A stretch of DNA of 64,000 bases from NCBI GenBank assembly GCA_963828215.1, contig CAWHFO010000047.1, positions 124,001 through 188,000 of the forward strand. Direction: 5' to 3'. Source of the stretch: CAVTJL01 sp963828215. GTDB taxonomy: Bacteria > Pseudomonadota > Alphaproteobacteria > Geminicoccales > Geminicoccaceae. A program made the translations under genes and the position numbers. Positions within the stretch are counted from its first letter, which is position 1; each line of letters begins with the position of its first letter. This document shows, piece after piece, positions 1 to 9,503 of this stretch. The notes under the pieces were generated by a model. It was not told the DNA's origin. It was given only the letters and a program-made list of their open reading frames with translations, and ran no database searches.

Positions 1-509
1 CCGCCGCTTCCTGCGCGAGCACGGGCTCCAGGCGCGGGTCGTGGCCGACACGGCGGGTGCCGCCGCCGACGTGGCCAAGAGCGGCGACATCACCCGGGCG
101 GCGATCGCGTCCCGGCTCGCGGGCGAGATCTACGGGCTCGAGACGCTCGGCGCCGACATCGAGGACGCGGAGCACAACACGACCCGCTTCCTCCTTCTGG
201 CCCAGGACCCGGACTGGCCGCAGCCGGGCTCCGGCGCCTCCGTCACGACCTTCGTCTTCGCCGTCCGCAACGTCCCGGCGGCCCTCTACAAGGCGCTGGG
301 CGGCTTCGCCACCAACGGCGTCAACATGACGAAGCTCGAGAGCTACATCGACGGCAGCTTCACCCAGGCCGAGTTCTACGCCGACGTCATGGGCCATCCG
401 GCCGACCGCAGCCTCGAGCTCGCCTTCGAGGAGCTTTCTTTCTTTGCCGAGGATGTCGAGGATTCTGGGCGTCTACCCGGCCGACCCGTTCCGCTTCCGA
501 GCCGGCTGA
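1..509 (+). CDS. pheA: Prephenate dehydratase, C-terminal part, one +1 frameshift
   Basis: This is the 3' part of prephenate dehydratase, which converts prephenate to phenylpyruvate for phenylalanine synthesis. The 5' end lies outside the window; coding is open from base 2. Residues seen include the end of the catalytic domain (IASRLAGEIYGLETL, then NTTRFLLL) and an ACT regulatory domain with NMTKLESY, the segment that binds phenylalanine in this family. The usual ending (ILGVYPADPFR) is present but in the next frame: one extra base at about 461, between the codons GAG and ATT, shifts the frame, and the corrected stop is at 507-509. Without the correction the frame runs on into antisense sequence of the neighbouring gene. 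Identification is firm from family knowledge; the frameshift may be a sequence error. Confidence 0.9.
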
Positions 510-557
510 TCCGGCGCGAGACGCCGAGGCCACGCCTGGCGTCCCTTGACGCCCGGC

Positions 558-2547
558 TCAGCCCGCCTCTTCCAGATCGAGAAGAATCGGTCCCTTCCTC
601 GATCTGCTCGCCCTCGGCCACATGCACCGTCTTCACCTGCCCGTCGCGCGGGGCCAGGACGCGGTGCTCCATCTTCATCGCCTCGAGAATGGCGAGCACC
701 TGCCCGCGCTCGACGGGGTCGCCGGCGGCGGCCAGCAGGCGCGTGACCTTGCCCGGCATGGGGGCCGCGATCAGGGCGTCGTTCGCCTCCTCGCCGCCCG
801 CCGCCGCGTCGTCCCCCTCGAGCGCCAGGCGGAGCCGCCGCCCGCCCCGCACCAGGGCGACCGCGTCGCCCGAGACCCGGGCCCGATAGGACTCGCGACG
901 TCCGTCGATCTCGACCCAACGGGCACCCTCGGCCCGGCCGTGGCGCGCCGTCCAGCGCTCCCCGCCGACCAGAAGCTCGACATGGTCCCCCGCCGACAGG
1001 ATCGTCACGGGCCCGAGCTCGCGGAACCGGACGGTCCGCGCCGCCGGCGCGTTCAGCCGCCAGCCGCCCCGATCGTGCCAGGGCGAGGTCGGATCGCCGC
1101 CCGAGTCACGGCCCGCGGCCTCGCCGGGCTCGCGTCGGGCCTCGGCGACCGCGAGCGCCGCCAGAGCCAGGTCGAGCGCCTCCGGCCGATCCTCGGCGGC
1201 CAGCAGGGCGCCCTCGCGGTCGAGCCAGGCCGTGTCGATCGCCATCCGCCGATAGGGCTCCGCCCGCAGGACCCGCTGCAGGAACGCGACATTGGTGGCG
1301 GGCCCCTCGACCTCCGTCGCCTCGAGGGCGCGGCCGAGCAGGTCCAGGGCCCGGGCCCGGTCCGGCCCGTGCGCCACGATCTTGGCGATCATGGGATCGT
1401 AGAACGGCGTCACCGCATCGCCCTCGCGGACGCCTGTGTCGACCCGGATGCCGGGCAGGTCCTCCGGCAGGCGCAGGAGCCGCAGCCGGCCCGTCGAGGG
1501 GAGGAAGCCCTTGGCCGGATCCTCGGCATAGAGCCTGGCCTCGACGGCGTGACCCCGGACCCGGATCTCGTCCTGCCTGAGCGGCAGCGGTTCGCCCGAG
1601 GCGATGCGGAGCTGCCACTCGACCAGGTCCTGCCCGGTGATCGCCTCTGTCACCGGGTGTTCGACCTGGAGTCGCGTGTTCATCTCGATGAAGAAGAAGC
1701 GACCCTCGGGGTCGAGCAGGAACTCGACCGTGCCGGCGTTCTCGTAGCCCGAGGCCAGCGCCGCCTGGACCGCCGCGGCGCCCAGCGCCTCGCGCAGCCC
1801 GGGCGCCAGATCGGGCGCCGGCGACTCCTCGATGATCTTCTGATGCCGGCGCTGCAGCGTGCAGTCGCGCTCCGAGAGATGGACGGCGTTGCCATGCCGG
1901 TCGGCGAAGACCTGGACCTCGACGTGGCGCGGCCGGTCGACCAGGCGCTCGAGCAGGACATGGTCGTCGCCGAAGGCCAGCGCCGCCTCGCGCCGGCAGG
2001 CCGCCAGCGCCTCGGGGAGGTCCGGGGCCGCGTCGACGCGGCGCATCCCCTTGCCGCCGCCCCCGGCCACGGCCTTCACCAGCAGGGGAAAGCCGATGGC
2101 CTCCGCCTCGGCGGCGAGCCGCCGGTCGCTCTGGTCGGCGCCGTGATAGCCGGGCACCAGCGGCACACCGGCCTCCTCCACCGTCCGCTTGGCGGTGTCC
2201 TTCCCGCCCATCAGGACCATGGCCTCGGCCGACGGCCCGACGAAGATCAGCCCCGCCTCGCGGACCCGCCGCGCCAGCAGGGGGCTCTCCGCCAGAAATC
2301 CGTAGCCGGGATGAACAGCCTCGACGCCGGTCCGGCGCGCCGCCTCCAGCACGCGGTCGAGGGCGAGATAGCTCTCGCGGGCGGCGGCCGGGCCGATCAG
2401 GACCGCTTGGTCCGCAAGGGCCACGTGCCGGGCGTCGCGGTCGGCCTCGGAATAGACGGCCACGGTGCGCACGCCGAGCCGCCGGCAGGTGGCGATGATC
2501 CGGCAGGCGATCTCGCCGCGATTGGCGATCAGAAGGGAGGCGAGCAT
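558..2547 (-). CDS. mccA: Methylcrotonyl-CoA carboxylase biotin-containing alpha subunit, +1 frameshift near the end
   Basis: ATP-dependent biotin carboxylase plus biotin carrier, acting with MccB on 3-methylcrotonyl-CoA in leucine degradation. About 662 residues after correction. Order: N-terminal biotin carboxylase domain beginning LLIANRGEIACRI, ATP-grasp with the glycine loop GGGGKGMRRV, the C-terminal BC domain, a variable linker, and a biotinyl domain with the attachment lysine in EAMKMEH. The start is the ATG at 2545-2547; upstream in-frame codons have no family similarity. The last codons (ILLDLEEAG) are one frame off, with an extra base at 587-588; the corrected stop is at 558-560. 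It is the last gene of the mccB-liuC-GH28-mccA run, 19 bases after the GH28 gene. Propionyl- or geranyl-CoA carboxylase is an alternative, but the liuC/mccB context favours methylcrotonyl-CoA. Confidence 0.88.
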
Positions 2548-2566
2548 CGCCCGGGCCCGGCGCCGG

Positions 2567-3892
2567 TCATTGCAGCGCCGCGCTGGCGTCCTTGGTGACG
2601 GTCTGGACCTCGGCACCCTCGCCCCGGACGATGGGGTCGCCCTTCAGGGCGGTGATGGTGCTGGTCACCAGCTTCACGCCCGCCCATCGCACATAGAGCC
2701 CGGACTGCGCGTCGATGCTGACGTCCTGCAGGAGGAGGTTCTTTATCGGGCTCTCGGGGAGGCCGAAGATGGCGCCGGCGGCGTTGGCATCGGTGGCCCG
2801 CAGGTTCTGCACCCGGATGCCCTCGATGCGCGGCGTGGTCGGCGCCAGAGGGACGGGCTGGTCCTTGTCCGGGACGGTCGGGAAGTAGCTCACGAACATG
2901 ATCGGCAGGCCGACCGTGTCCATGCGCAGGTCGCGGAAGACGAGGTTCGAGATCGATCCACCGCGATCGCGCGCCGTCTTGATGCGGATGCCCCAGCGCG
3001 TCTCCGTGAAGACGTTGGCCTCGACAAGCACGTCGTCGATGCCGCCGGTGGTGACGCTGCCGATCGCGACACCGTTGCCGCCGTTGAAGCTCGAGCCGCG
3101 GATGCGGACGCCGGACGTCCGGTTGTCGGGGTCGGCCGGATCGCCCTCGGCCTTGATGGCGATGTCGTCCTCGCCGACCGCGATGTAGGAGGTCGTGATG
3201 CGGACGCTGCGCGACGAGATCACGTCGATCCCGTCGGTGTTCGGGGCGCCGTCCGGCGCCAGGATGCTGACGCCCGTCACCTGCACATCGTCGCAATGCC
3301 GGAAGACGAGGTGGTAGCTCGGCGAGTTCTGCAGCGTCACACGCTGGATCGTGATGCCGCTCGAATGCTGGAAGCGCATCAGGCGCGGGCGCCCGGGCGC
3401 CTCGTCGGGCCGCTCCTGATCGGCCGGGCGGAGCGCCTCGGCGGCGGCGAGGTCGGCCCACCAGCCCTTCCCCTGCCCGTCGATCCGGCCGGCGCCGCGA
3501 ATCGTCACCCCCGTCACGTTGTTCCCGTTGAAGAGCGCCAGGAGCCCGCCCTTGCCGTCCTTGTACGCCTCGGGATCGTCGGTCCCGATGATGGTGGTCC
3601 CGGAGGCGAGGTCGAGGGTGACGCCGGACCGGAAGAAGAGCGGCCGGATCATGTACGTCCCGGGCGGCAGCGAGATCCAGGCGCCCTTGCAGCCGTCGAT
3701 CGTCGCCTGGAGCGCCTTGGTATTGTCCGACTGGCCGTCGCCGATGGCGCCGTTGGCGATCGGATCGCAGGCCGGGGGCACCTTCTTGGCGGAGTCGAAG
3801 AGCTGCGCCGACACAGGCGGGGACCAGACGGCCGCCCAGACGGCCCCGCCCAGCACCATCGCCCATCGGCCGCGCCCGACCTCTACCGCCAT
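2567..3892 (-). CDS. Secreted GH28 (polygalacturonase-like) beta-helix protein
   Basis: A 441-residue right-handed beta-helix protein of glycoside hydrolase family 28, which hydrolyses pectin-type polysaccharides. The N-terminus has a hydrophobic export signal (WAMVLGGAVWAAVW, then VSAQ). Family motifs occur in order: NTDGIDV, GEDDIAIK and GIRIKT. The third family motif, normally a Gly-His-Gly, reads GGNGVAIGS, so the conserved histidine is asparagine. The start at 3892 is preceded by GAAGGGGG at a spacing of about 9; an in-frame ATG at 3901 sits directly on that site. The gene lies between liuC and mccA on the same strand, ending 19 bases before mccA, so it is probably co-transcribed with leucine-catabolism genes, which is odd. 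The substrate cannot be told from the sequence. Confidence 0.82.
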   Translation of the reverse strand: MAVEVGRGRWAMVLGGAVWAAVWSPPVSAQLFDSAKKVPPACDPIANGAIGDGQSDNTKALQATIDGCKGAWISLPPGTYMIRPLFFRSGVTLDLASGTTIIGTDDPEAYKDGKGGLLALFNGNNVTGVTIRGAGRIDGQGKGWWADLAAAEALRPADQERPDEAPGRPRLMRFQHSSGITIQRVTLQNSPSYHLVFRHCDDVQVTGVSILAPDGAPNTDGIDVISSRSVRITTSYIAVGEDDIAIKAEGDPADPDNRTSGVRIRGSSFNGGNGVAIGSVTTGGIDDVLVEANVFTETRWGIRIKTARDRGGSISNLVFRDLRMDTVGLPIMFVSYFPTVPDKDQPVPLAPTTPRIEGIRVQNLRATDANAAGAIFGLPESPIKNLLLQDVSIDAQSGLYVRWAGVKLVTSTITALKGDPIVRGEGAEVQTVTKDASAALQ

Positions 3893-4040
3893 GTCCGACA
3901 TCCCCCTTCGCCGCCTCGCAGCATCCGCCCCCGCTTCGCCGCCTGCACCCCAGGGTGCTCGGGCCGAAGACCTCGGGCAACCGCAAGAGATAGCCGAGCC
4001 GCCCTGCCGCGTCAGCCGAATAGCACGGGCGGCCCGCGCT

Positions 4041-4823
4041 TCACCCCTGCCAGCGGGGCGGGCGCTTCTCGAGGAAGGCCTGAACGCCCTCCCGGCCCTC
4101 GGCCGACGCCCGCCGCCGGGCGATCGACCGGGCCGTCTCGGCGCCGAGGGCCCGGCCCTCCAGGCCGCGGACCAGGCGAAGGAGCCGCTTCGCCTCCCGC
4201 TGCGCCTCGGGGCCGCCCTGGCGGAGGGCCAGGACGATCTCGTCACCCCGCGCCTCGAGCCGATCCGCGGGCACCGCCTCGTGCACCAGGCCCAGCCTCG
4301 CCGCCTCGGCCGCATCGAGCCGCTCGCCGGTGAGGAAGAGCCGCCGGCAGCTCCGCTCGCCCAGGGCGCGGACGACATAGGGCGCGATCACGGCCGGCAC
4401 CAGGCCGAGGCGGACCTCGGCCAGGCCGAAGCTCGCGGTGTCGGCGGCGATGGCGATGTCGGCCGCCGCGACCAGCCCGACGCCGCCGCCGATCGCCGCC
4501 CCGTTGACCAGCGCCAGGGTCGGCTTGGGCAGCTCGTCGAGGAGGCGGAGCAGCCGCTCGAGCTCCCGGGCGTCGGCCACGTTCCGCGCCTCGTCGAACG
4601 CGGCCATCCGCCGCATCCAGTCGAGATCGGCGCCGGCCGAGAAGCTCTTTCCGGCGCCCGTGAGCACGACCGCCCGGACCGCCGCGTCCTCGGCCACACC
4701 CTCGAGGGCCCGGATCAGGGCCTGGATCAGATGCTCGTCGAAGGCGTTGTGGACCCGCGGCCGGCTCAGCGTCAGCCGCGCCACGCCGTCCCGGCGCTCC
4801 ACCAGCAGGGGCTCGTCGCTCAC
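4041..4823 (-). CDS. liuC: Enoyl-CoA hydratase family, probable methylglutaconyl-CoA hydratase
   Basis: A 260-residue crotonase-fold enzyme. In leucine degradation it would hydrate 3-methylglutaconyl-CoA to HMG-CoA, the step after methylcrotonyl-CoA carboxylase. Visible family features are the first oxyanion-hole segment KSFSAGADLDWMRRM, the second around NGAAIGGGVGLVAAADIAIA, the acidic region FGLAEVRLGLVPA, and the C-terminal AFLEKRPPRW ending typical of LiuC and related hydratases. It starts with GTG at 4821-4823, and only 16 bases separate it from the mccB stop, so the two are an operon. The specific substrate is inferred from the neighbours; crotonase sequences alone rarely fix it. Confidence 0.85.
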   Translation of the reverse strand: MSDEPLLVERRDGVARLTLSRPRVHNAFDEHLIQALIRALEGVAEDAAVRAVVLTGAGKSFSAGADLDWMRRMAAFDEARNVADARELERLLRLLDELPKPTLALVNGAAIGGGVGLVAAADIAIAADTASFGLAEVRLGLVPAVIAPYVVRALGERSCRRLFLTGERLDAAEAARLGLVHEAVPADRLEARGDEIVLALRQGGPEAQREAKRLLRLVRGLEGRALGAETARSIARRRASAEGREGVQAFLEKRPPRWQG

Positions 4824-4839
4824 GGGCTCACATCCCAGA

Positions 4840-6456
4840 TCACATCCTGAAGATGCCGAAGCGGGTGGGCGGGACGGGCGCGTTGAGCGCCGCCGAGAGC
4901 CCGAGGCCCAGCACCATGCGTGTCTCGGCCGGGTCGATGACGCCGTCGTCCCAGAGCCGGGCGGTGGCGTAGTAGGGGTGTCCCTGCCGCTCGTACTGCT
5001 CGCGGATCGGGGCCTTGAAGGCCTCCTCCTCGTCGGCCGGCCAGGCCTTGCCCTGCGCCTCGAGGCCGTCCCGGCGCACGGTCGCCAGCACCGATGCGGC
5101 CTGCTCGCCGCCCATCACCGAGATCCGGGCGTTGGGCCACATCCAGAGCAGGCGGGGGCCGAAGGCGCGCCCGGCCATGCCGTAATTGCCGGCCCCGAAG
5201 CTTCCCCCGATGATCAGGGTGAGCTTCGGCACGGCGGCGCAGGAGACGGCGGTGACGAGCTTGGCCCCGTCCTTGGCGATGCCGCCCTGCTCGTATTTCC
5301 GGCCGACCATGAAGCCCGTGATGTTCTGAAGAAAGATCAGCGGGATGCGGCGCTGGCAGCAGAGCTCGATGAAATGGGCACCCTTCTCCGCCAACTCGCT
5401 GAACAGGATGCCGTTGTTGGCGAGAATGCCGACCGGATAGCCGAACAGGCGGGCGAAGCCCGTGACGAGCGTGGCGCCGAAGCGTGTCTTGAACTCGTCC
5501 AGCGCCGATCCGTCCACGATCCGGGCGATCACCTCCCGGACATCGAGGGGCTGGCGCGGATCCTCGGGGACGAGGCCGTGAAGCTCCAGGGGGTCGTGGA
5601 GCGGCGGGGCGGGCGTCGCCACGTCCAGCCCGACGCTTTCCCGGGCGCCCAGACCCGCGACGATCCGCCGCGCGATCGCCAGCGCATGCGCATCGTTCTC
5701 CGCCAGGTGATCGGCCACGCCCGAGATCCGCGTGTGGACGTCGCCGCCGCCCAGCTCCTCGGCGGTCACCACCTCGCCGGTCGCCGCCTTCACGAGCGGC
5801 GGGCCGCCCAGAAAGATGGTGCCCTGGTTCCGGACGATGATCGCCTCGTCGGCCATCGCCGGCACATAGGCGCCGCCGGCCGTGCAGGAGCCCATGACCA
5901 CCGCGATCTGCGGGATGCCCGCCGCCGACATCGTCGCCTGATTGAAGAAGATCCGGCCGAAATGCTCGCGGTCGGGAAAGACCTCGTCCTGGCTCGGCAG
6001 ATGGGCGCCGCCCGAATCGACCAGATAGAGGCAGGGCAGCCGGCTCTCGCGGGCGATCTCCTGCGCCCGGAGATGCTTCTTCACGGTCATCGGGAAATAG
6101 GTGCCGCCCTTGACCGTCGCATCGTTGGCGACGATCACGCATTCCCGGCCCGCCACGCGGCCGATCCCGGTGATGAGCCCGGCGCCCGGAACCTCGCCCC
6201 CGTACATGCCGTCGGCGGCGAGCTGGGAGAGCTCGAGGAAGGGCGCTCCCGGATCGAGCAGCCGGTCGACCCGCTCCCGCGGCAGGAGCTTGCCGCGTGC
6301 CAGGTGACGCTCCCGGGTCCGCGCGTCGCCTCCCATGGCGGCCCGCGCCACCCGCTCCCGAAGCTCGCCGACCAGCGCGGCCATCCGCCCGGCATTGGCC
6401 CGAAAGCCCGCCGACCTCGGATCGACCTCGCTGCGGATGACGGCCAAGGGCGGCAC
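4840..6456 (-). CDS. mccB: Methylcrotonyl-CoA carboxylase carboxyltransferase beta subunit
   Basis: Carboxyltransferase partner of MccA; it moves the carboxyl group from biotin to 3-methylcrotonyl-CoA. Both carboxyltransferase domains are complete: the N-terminal half contains GGTYFPMTVKKHLRAQEIA and DSGGAHLPSQDEVFPD, the C-terminal half NNGILFSELAEKGAHFIELC and GSFGAGNYGMAGRAF. I chose the GTG at 6456 (538 residues), because family members start close to the conserved IRSEVDPRS segment and CCGGAGCGAG lies just upstream. An ATG at 6531 would add 25 residues but begins only 9 bases from the tRNA-Val gene. First gene of the leucine-degradation operon. No frameshift. Confidence 0.9.
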   Translation of the reverse strand: MPPLAVIRSEVDPRSAGFRANAGRMAALVGELRERVARAAMGGDARTRERHLARGKLLPRERVDRLLDPGAPFLELSQLAADGMYGGEVPGAGLITGIGRVAGRECVIVANDATVKGGTYFPMTVKKHLRAQEIARESRLPCLYLVDSGGAHLPSQDEVFPDREHFGRIFFNQATMSAAGIPQIAVVMGSCTAGGAYVPAMADEAIIVRNQGTIFLGGPPLVKAATGEVVTAEELGGGDVHTRISGVADHLAENDAHALAIARRIVAGLGARESVGLDVATPAPPLHDPLELHGLVPEDPRQPLDVREVIARIVDGSALDEFKTRFGATLVTGFARLFGYPVGILANNGILFSELAEKGAHFIELCCQRRIPLIFLQNITGFMVGRKYEQGGIAKDGAKLVTAVSCAAVPKLTLIIGGSFGAGNYGMAGRAFGPRLLWMWPNARISVMGGEQAASVLATVRRDGLEAQGKAWPADEEEAFKAPIREQYERQGHPYYATARLWDDGVIDPAETRMVLGLGLSAALNAPVPPTRFGIFRM

Positions 6457-6540
6457 CTCGCTCCGGATCGGGTGCCTGCCGCCCGGCCCCGGCGGGAGCC
6501 TGCGGAACGGCATCCCGAACGGCTCGGCCATGGGCCGCGA

Positions 6541-6615
<75 letters not shown>

Positions 6616-6625
6616 GCTGGGCGGC

Positions 6626-6654
6626 TGATTAGGAGAATCCCGGGCCCAGGGCAA
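6626..6654 (-). promoter_or_regulatory. Probable sigma-70-type promoter of tRNA-Val
   Basis: On the minus strand TTGCCC (6649-6654) is followed after exactly 17 bases by TAATCA (6626-6631), about 10 bases before the mature tRNA 5' end at 6615. Spacing and position fit a stable-RNA promoter. It could also feed the mcc operon downstream. This is an inference from consensus similarity only. Confidence 0.45.
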
Positions 6655-6755
6655 GGCCGTCGTGCGGCTCGAGGGATCGCCCGCCCGACCCCGCGCGGCG
6701 GGTTGTTCCGGCCGGCGGGGTGTGCTCTTTACCATCCATGTGGGAAGCCGTGGAC

Positions 6756-7628
6756 ATGATCGCCGGGGGCGCCCGGGCCCTGCCGTTCCGGGAGCTGCCG
6801 GCCGAAGGCCGGCTCGTGCCCGTCGTCCTGTCGTCGCCGCACAGCGGACGGGTCTACCCCGCCGATCTGATCGGCGCGCTGCGGCTCGACCCGGCCGAGC
6901 TGAGCTGCCTCGACGACGGCCCGGTCGACGGCCTCGTCGCCCCCTGCGCCGGTGCCGGCGCCACGGTCGTCGCCGCCACCTATGCGCGTGCCTTCGTCGA
7001 CCTCAACCGCAACAGCGCCGAGCTCGATCCGGACCTCCTGACGGCGCCGCTGTCGCTTCCGGACCTGCGGCTGAGCGCCAAGGTGCGGGCCGGCCTCGGC
7101 GTCGTCCCGAGCCGCATCGGCGGCCGCGCCATCTATCGCCGCCGGCTCGCCCTGGAAGAGGTGCAGAGCCGTCTGCGCCGCGGCTATCAGCCCTATCACG
7201 ACCGCCTCGCGGCGCTGCTCGGCGAGACCCGTCGGCGCTTCGGCACGGCCGTCCTCCTCGACTGCCATTCCATGCCCTCGGAAGCGGCGGGGCAGCACCC
7301 CGCGACTCCGGTCGACGTGGCGCTCGGCGATCGGTTCGGGCGGAGCTGCGGCGCCGACTTCATGGATGCGGCGGCCGAGCTGCTCGGCGCTCACGGCCTG
7401 CGGGTCGCCCGCAATCAGCCCTATGCCGGGGGCTTCATCACCGAGCATTACGGCCGGCCCCTCGAAGGCTGGCACGCGCTTCAGGTCGAGTTCCGCCGCC
7501 AGCTCTTCATGGACGAGGCGACCGGCCAGGCACACCCGGGCGGCCTGCATCTGCAAGCGCTCCTGACCGAGCTGATCGGTGTCCTGGCCGAGGTGGTCGG
7601 CGCCACGGCCGTCAGCCCGGCCGCCTGA
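6756..7628 (+). CDS. N-formylglutamate amidohydrolase family protein
   Basis: A 290-residue zinc-dependent amidohydrolase of the N-formylglutamate amidohydrolase family (PF05013 type), which releases formate and glutamate at the end of one histidine-degradation route. Family features are the N-terminal SSPHSGRVYP, the DLNRNSAEL segment, LLDCHSMPS and the NQPYAGGFITEHYGRP region carrying metal and substrate residues. The ATG at 6756 has GGGAAG 9 bases upstream; an ATG at 6738 is also in frame. No other histidine-utilisation genes are nearby, so the physiological substrate is uncertain. Confidence 0.85.
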   Translation: MIAGGARALPFRELPAEGRLVPVVLSSPHSGRVYPADLIGALRLDPAELSCLDDGPVDGLVAPCAGAGATVVAATYARAFVDLNRNSAELDPDLLTAPLSLPDLRLSAKVRAGLGVVPSRIGGRAIYRRRLALEEVQSRLRRGYQPYHDRLAALLGETRRRFGTAVLLDCHSMPSEAAGQHPATPVDVALGDRFGRSCGADFMDAAAELLGAHGLRVARNQPYAGGFITEHYGRPLEGWHALQVEFRRQLFMDEATGQAHPGGLHLQALLTELIGVLAEVVGATAVSPAA

Positions 7629-7713
7629 CGCCCGGAGCCCGGCCCCCGCCGTTGCATCGGCCGGCGGTCGCCCATAAAGTCCCGCGGTTCTTCCAGCCGG
7701 GGACCCGCCTCTC

Positions 7714-8917
7714 ATGTCCGTGCTCGCCCAGAGCCTTTCCCGCATCAAGCCGTCGCCGACCATCGCCGTGACGAACCTCGCGCGCGAGCTCAAGGCGGCG
7801 GGCCGCGACATCATCGGGCTCGGCGCCGGCGAGCCCGACTTCGACACGCCGGACCACATCAAGGAGGCGGCCATCGCCGCCATCCGGGCGGGCGACACCA
7901 AGTACACCGCCGTCGACGGCACGCCGGCCCTGAAGGACGCCATCGTCGGCAAATTCCGCCGCGAGAACGGCCTCGACTACCGGCGCGAGGAGATCTCGGT
8001 CGGAACCGGCGGCAAGCAGGTGCTCTACAACGCCTTCATGGCGACGCTGAACCCGGGCGACGAGGTCGTCATCCCGGCCCCCTACTGGGTCTCCTATCCG
8101 GACATGGTGCTCCTGGCCGGCGGCACGCCCGTGTTCGTGAGCTGCCCCGACCAGACGGGCTTCAAGCTCCGCCCCGAGGACCTCGAGGCCGCGATCGGCC
8201 CGAGGACGAGGTGGGTGCTGCTGAACTCGCCCAGCAACCCGACCGGCGCCGCCTACACCAGGGCCGAGCTCCAGGCGCTCACCGACGTCGTCGCCCGTCA
8301 CCCCGATGTCTGGGTGATGACCGACGACATGTACGAGCATCTCGTCTACGACGATTTCCTGTTCACGACCCCGGCCCAGATCGAGCCCCGGCTCAAGGAG
8401 CGGACGCTCACCGTCAACGGCGTCTCCAAGGCCTATTGCATGACCGGCTGGCGGATCGGCTATGGGGGCGGCCCGGCCGAGCTGATCAAGGGCATGGCCA
8501 AGGTCCAGTCGCAGAGCACCTCGAACCCCTGCTCGATCAGCCAGGCCGCCGCCGTCGCCGCCCTCAACGGCGATCAGGGCTTCCTCGTCGGGCACCAGCG
8601 GGTCTTCAAGGAGCGCCGCGACCTCGTGGTCGACCTCCTGAACAAGGCGCCGGGCCTGCGCTGCCACCGGCCGGAAGGCGCCTTCTACGTGTATCCGAGC
8701 TGCGCGGGCGCCATCGGCCGGCGCACGCCCGACGGCAAGACCCTCGAAGTCCAGCGAGCAGTTCGCCCGCTACCTGCTGGAATCGGTCGGCGTCGCCGTG
8801 GTCCACGGCTCGGCCTTCGGGCTCGATCCCTATTTCCGCATCTCCTACGCGACCTCGACCGAGCTTCTGGACGACGCCTGCCACCGCATCATCCGCGCCT
8901 GCGAGGACCTGGACTGA
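7714..8917 (+). CDS. Class I aminotransferase (aspartate/aromatic type), one +1 frameshift
   Basis: A PLP-dependent aminotransferase of about 400 residues, resembling alphaproteobacterial AatA-type aspartate transaminases. Seen in order: GLGAGEPDFDTP near residue 40, SVGTGGKQVLYNA, the cofactor-binding NSPSNPTGA, the Schiff-base lysine in VNGVSKAYCMTGWRIGYG, and near the end the substrate arginine segment YFRISYAT. The last 55 residues are one frame off: one extra base at 8746-8749 (CTCGAAGTCC), where removing an A or G gives a natural Leu-Glu-Ser-Ser-Glu run. The corrected stop is at 8915-8917. Function is assigned by family; amino acid specificity is inferred. Confidence 0.88.
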
Positions 8918-8955
8918 GCCCGCCGGCCGGCCACACCAGACGAGGGACGGCAGCC

Positions 8956-9480
8956 GTGGCGATCGACCTCGAGGCGGTGATCCGCAAGATCCCGGACTTC
9001 CCCAAGCCCGGGATTCTCTTCTACGACATCTCGACGATCCTGAACGACCGGGCGGCCTGGCGGGAGGCGGTCGACCGCCTGGCCGAGCTGGTCCAGGGCT
9101 TCCGCCCGGACCTCATCGCCGCCATCGAATCGCGCGGCTTCGTCTTTGCGGCACCCATCGCCTACAAGCTGGGCCTGGGCTGGCTCATGGTCCGCAAGGT
9201 CGGCAAGCTGCCGGGCGCGGTCATCAGCCATTCCTACGATCTCGAATATGGCAGCGACACGCTGCAGATCGCCGACGGGCTGATCCGGCCGGGTGCCCGG
9301 GTCGTCCTGGTCGACGACCTGATCGCGACCGGCGGCACCGCCCGGGCCTCGGTGGCCCTGCTGCGCAAGGTCGGCGCCGACGTCGCGGGCGCCGTGTTTC
9401 TGGTCGAGCTTCGGGACCTGGGCGGCTGCGCCAGGCTCGGCGTCGACAGCCGGTCGCTCCTGCGCGTCGCCGGCGGCTGA
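8956..9480 (+). CDS. apt: Adenine phosphoribosyltransferase
   Basis: A 174-residue purine-salvage enzyme making AMP from adenine and PRPP. The family start IRKIPDFPKPGILFYDI is clear, as are AIESRGFVFAAPIA and the PRPP-binding motif VVLVDDLIATGGTA near residue 120. It starts with GTG at 8956, 38 bases after the aminotransferase stop on the same strand. Length matches the family. Confidence 0.95.
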   Translation: MAIDLEAVIRKIPDFPKPGILFYDISTILNDRAAWREAVDRLAELVQGFRPDLIAAIESRGFVFAAPIAYKLGLGWLMVRKVGKLPGAVISHSYDLEYGSDTLQIADGLIRPGARVVLVDDLIATGGTARASVALLRKVGADVAGAVFLVELRDLGGCARLGVDSRSLLRVAGG

Positions 9481-9503
9481 GCCGCGCGGCCCGGGGCAAT
9501 CGG

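Noticed and set aside
622..2598. A 658-codon plus-strand frame opposite mccA
   Set aside because: Antisense shadow of the carboxylase; the minus strand has all family motifs.
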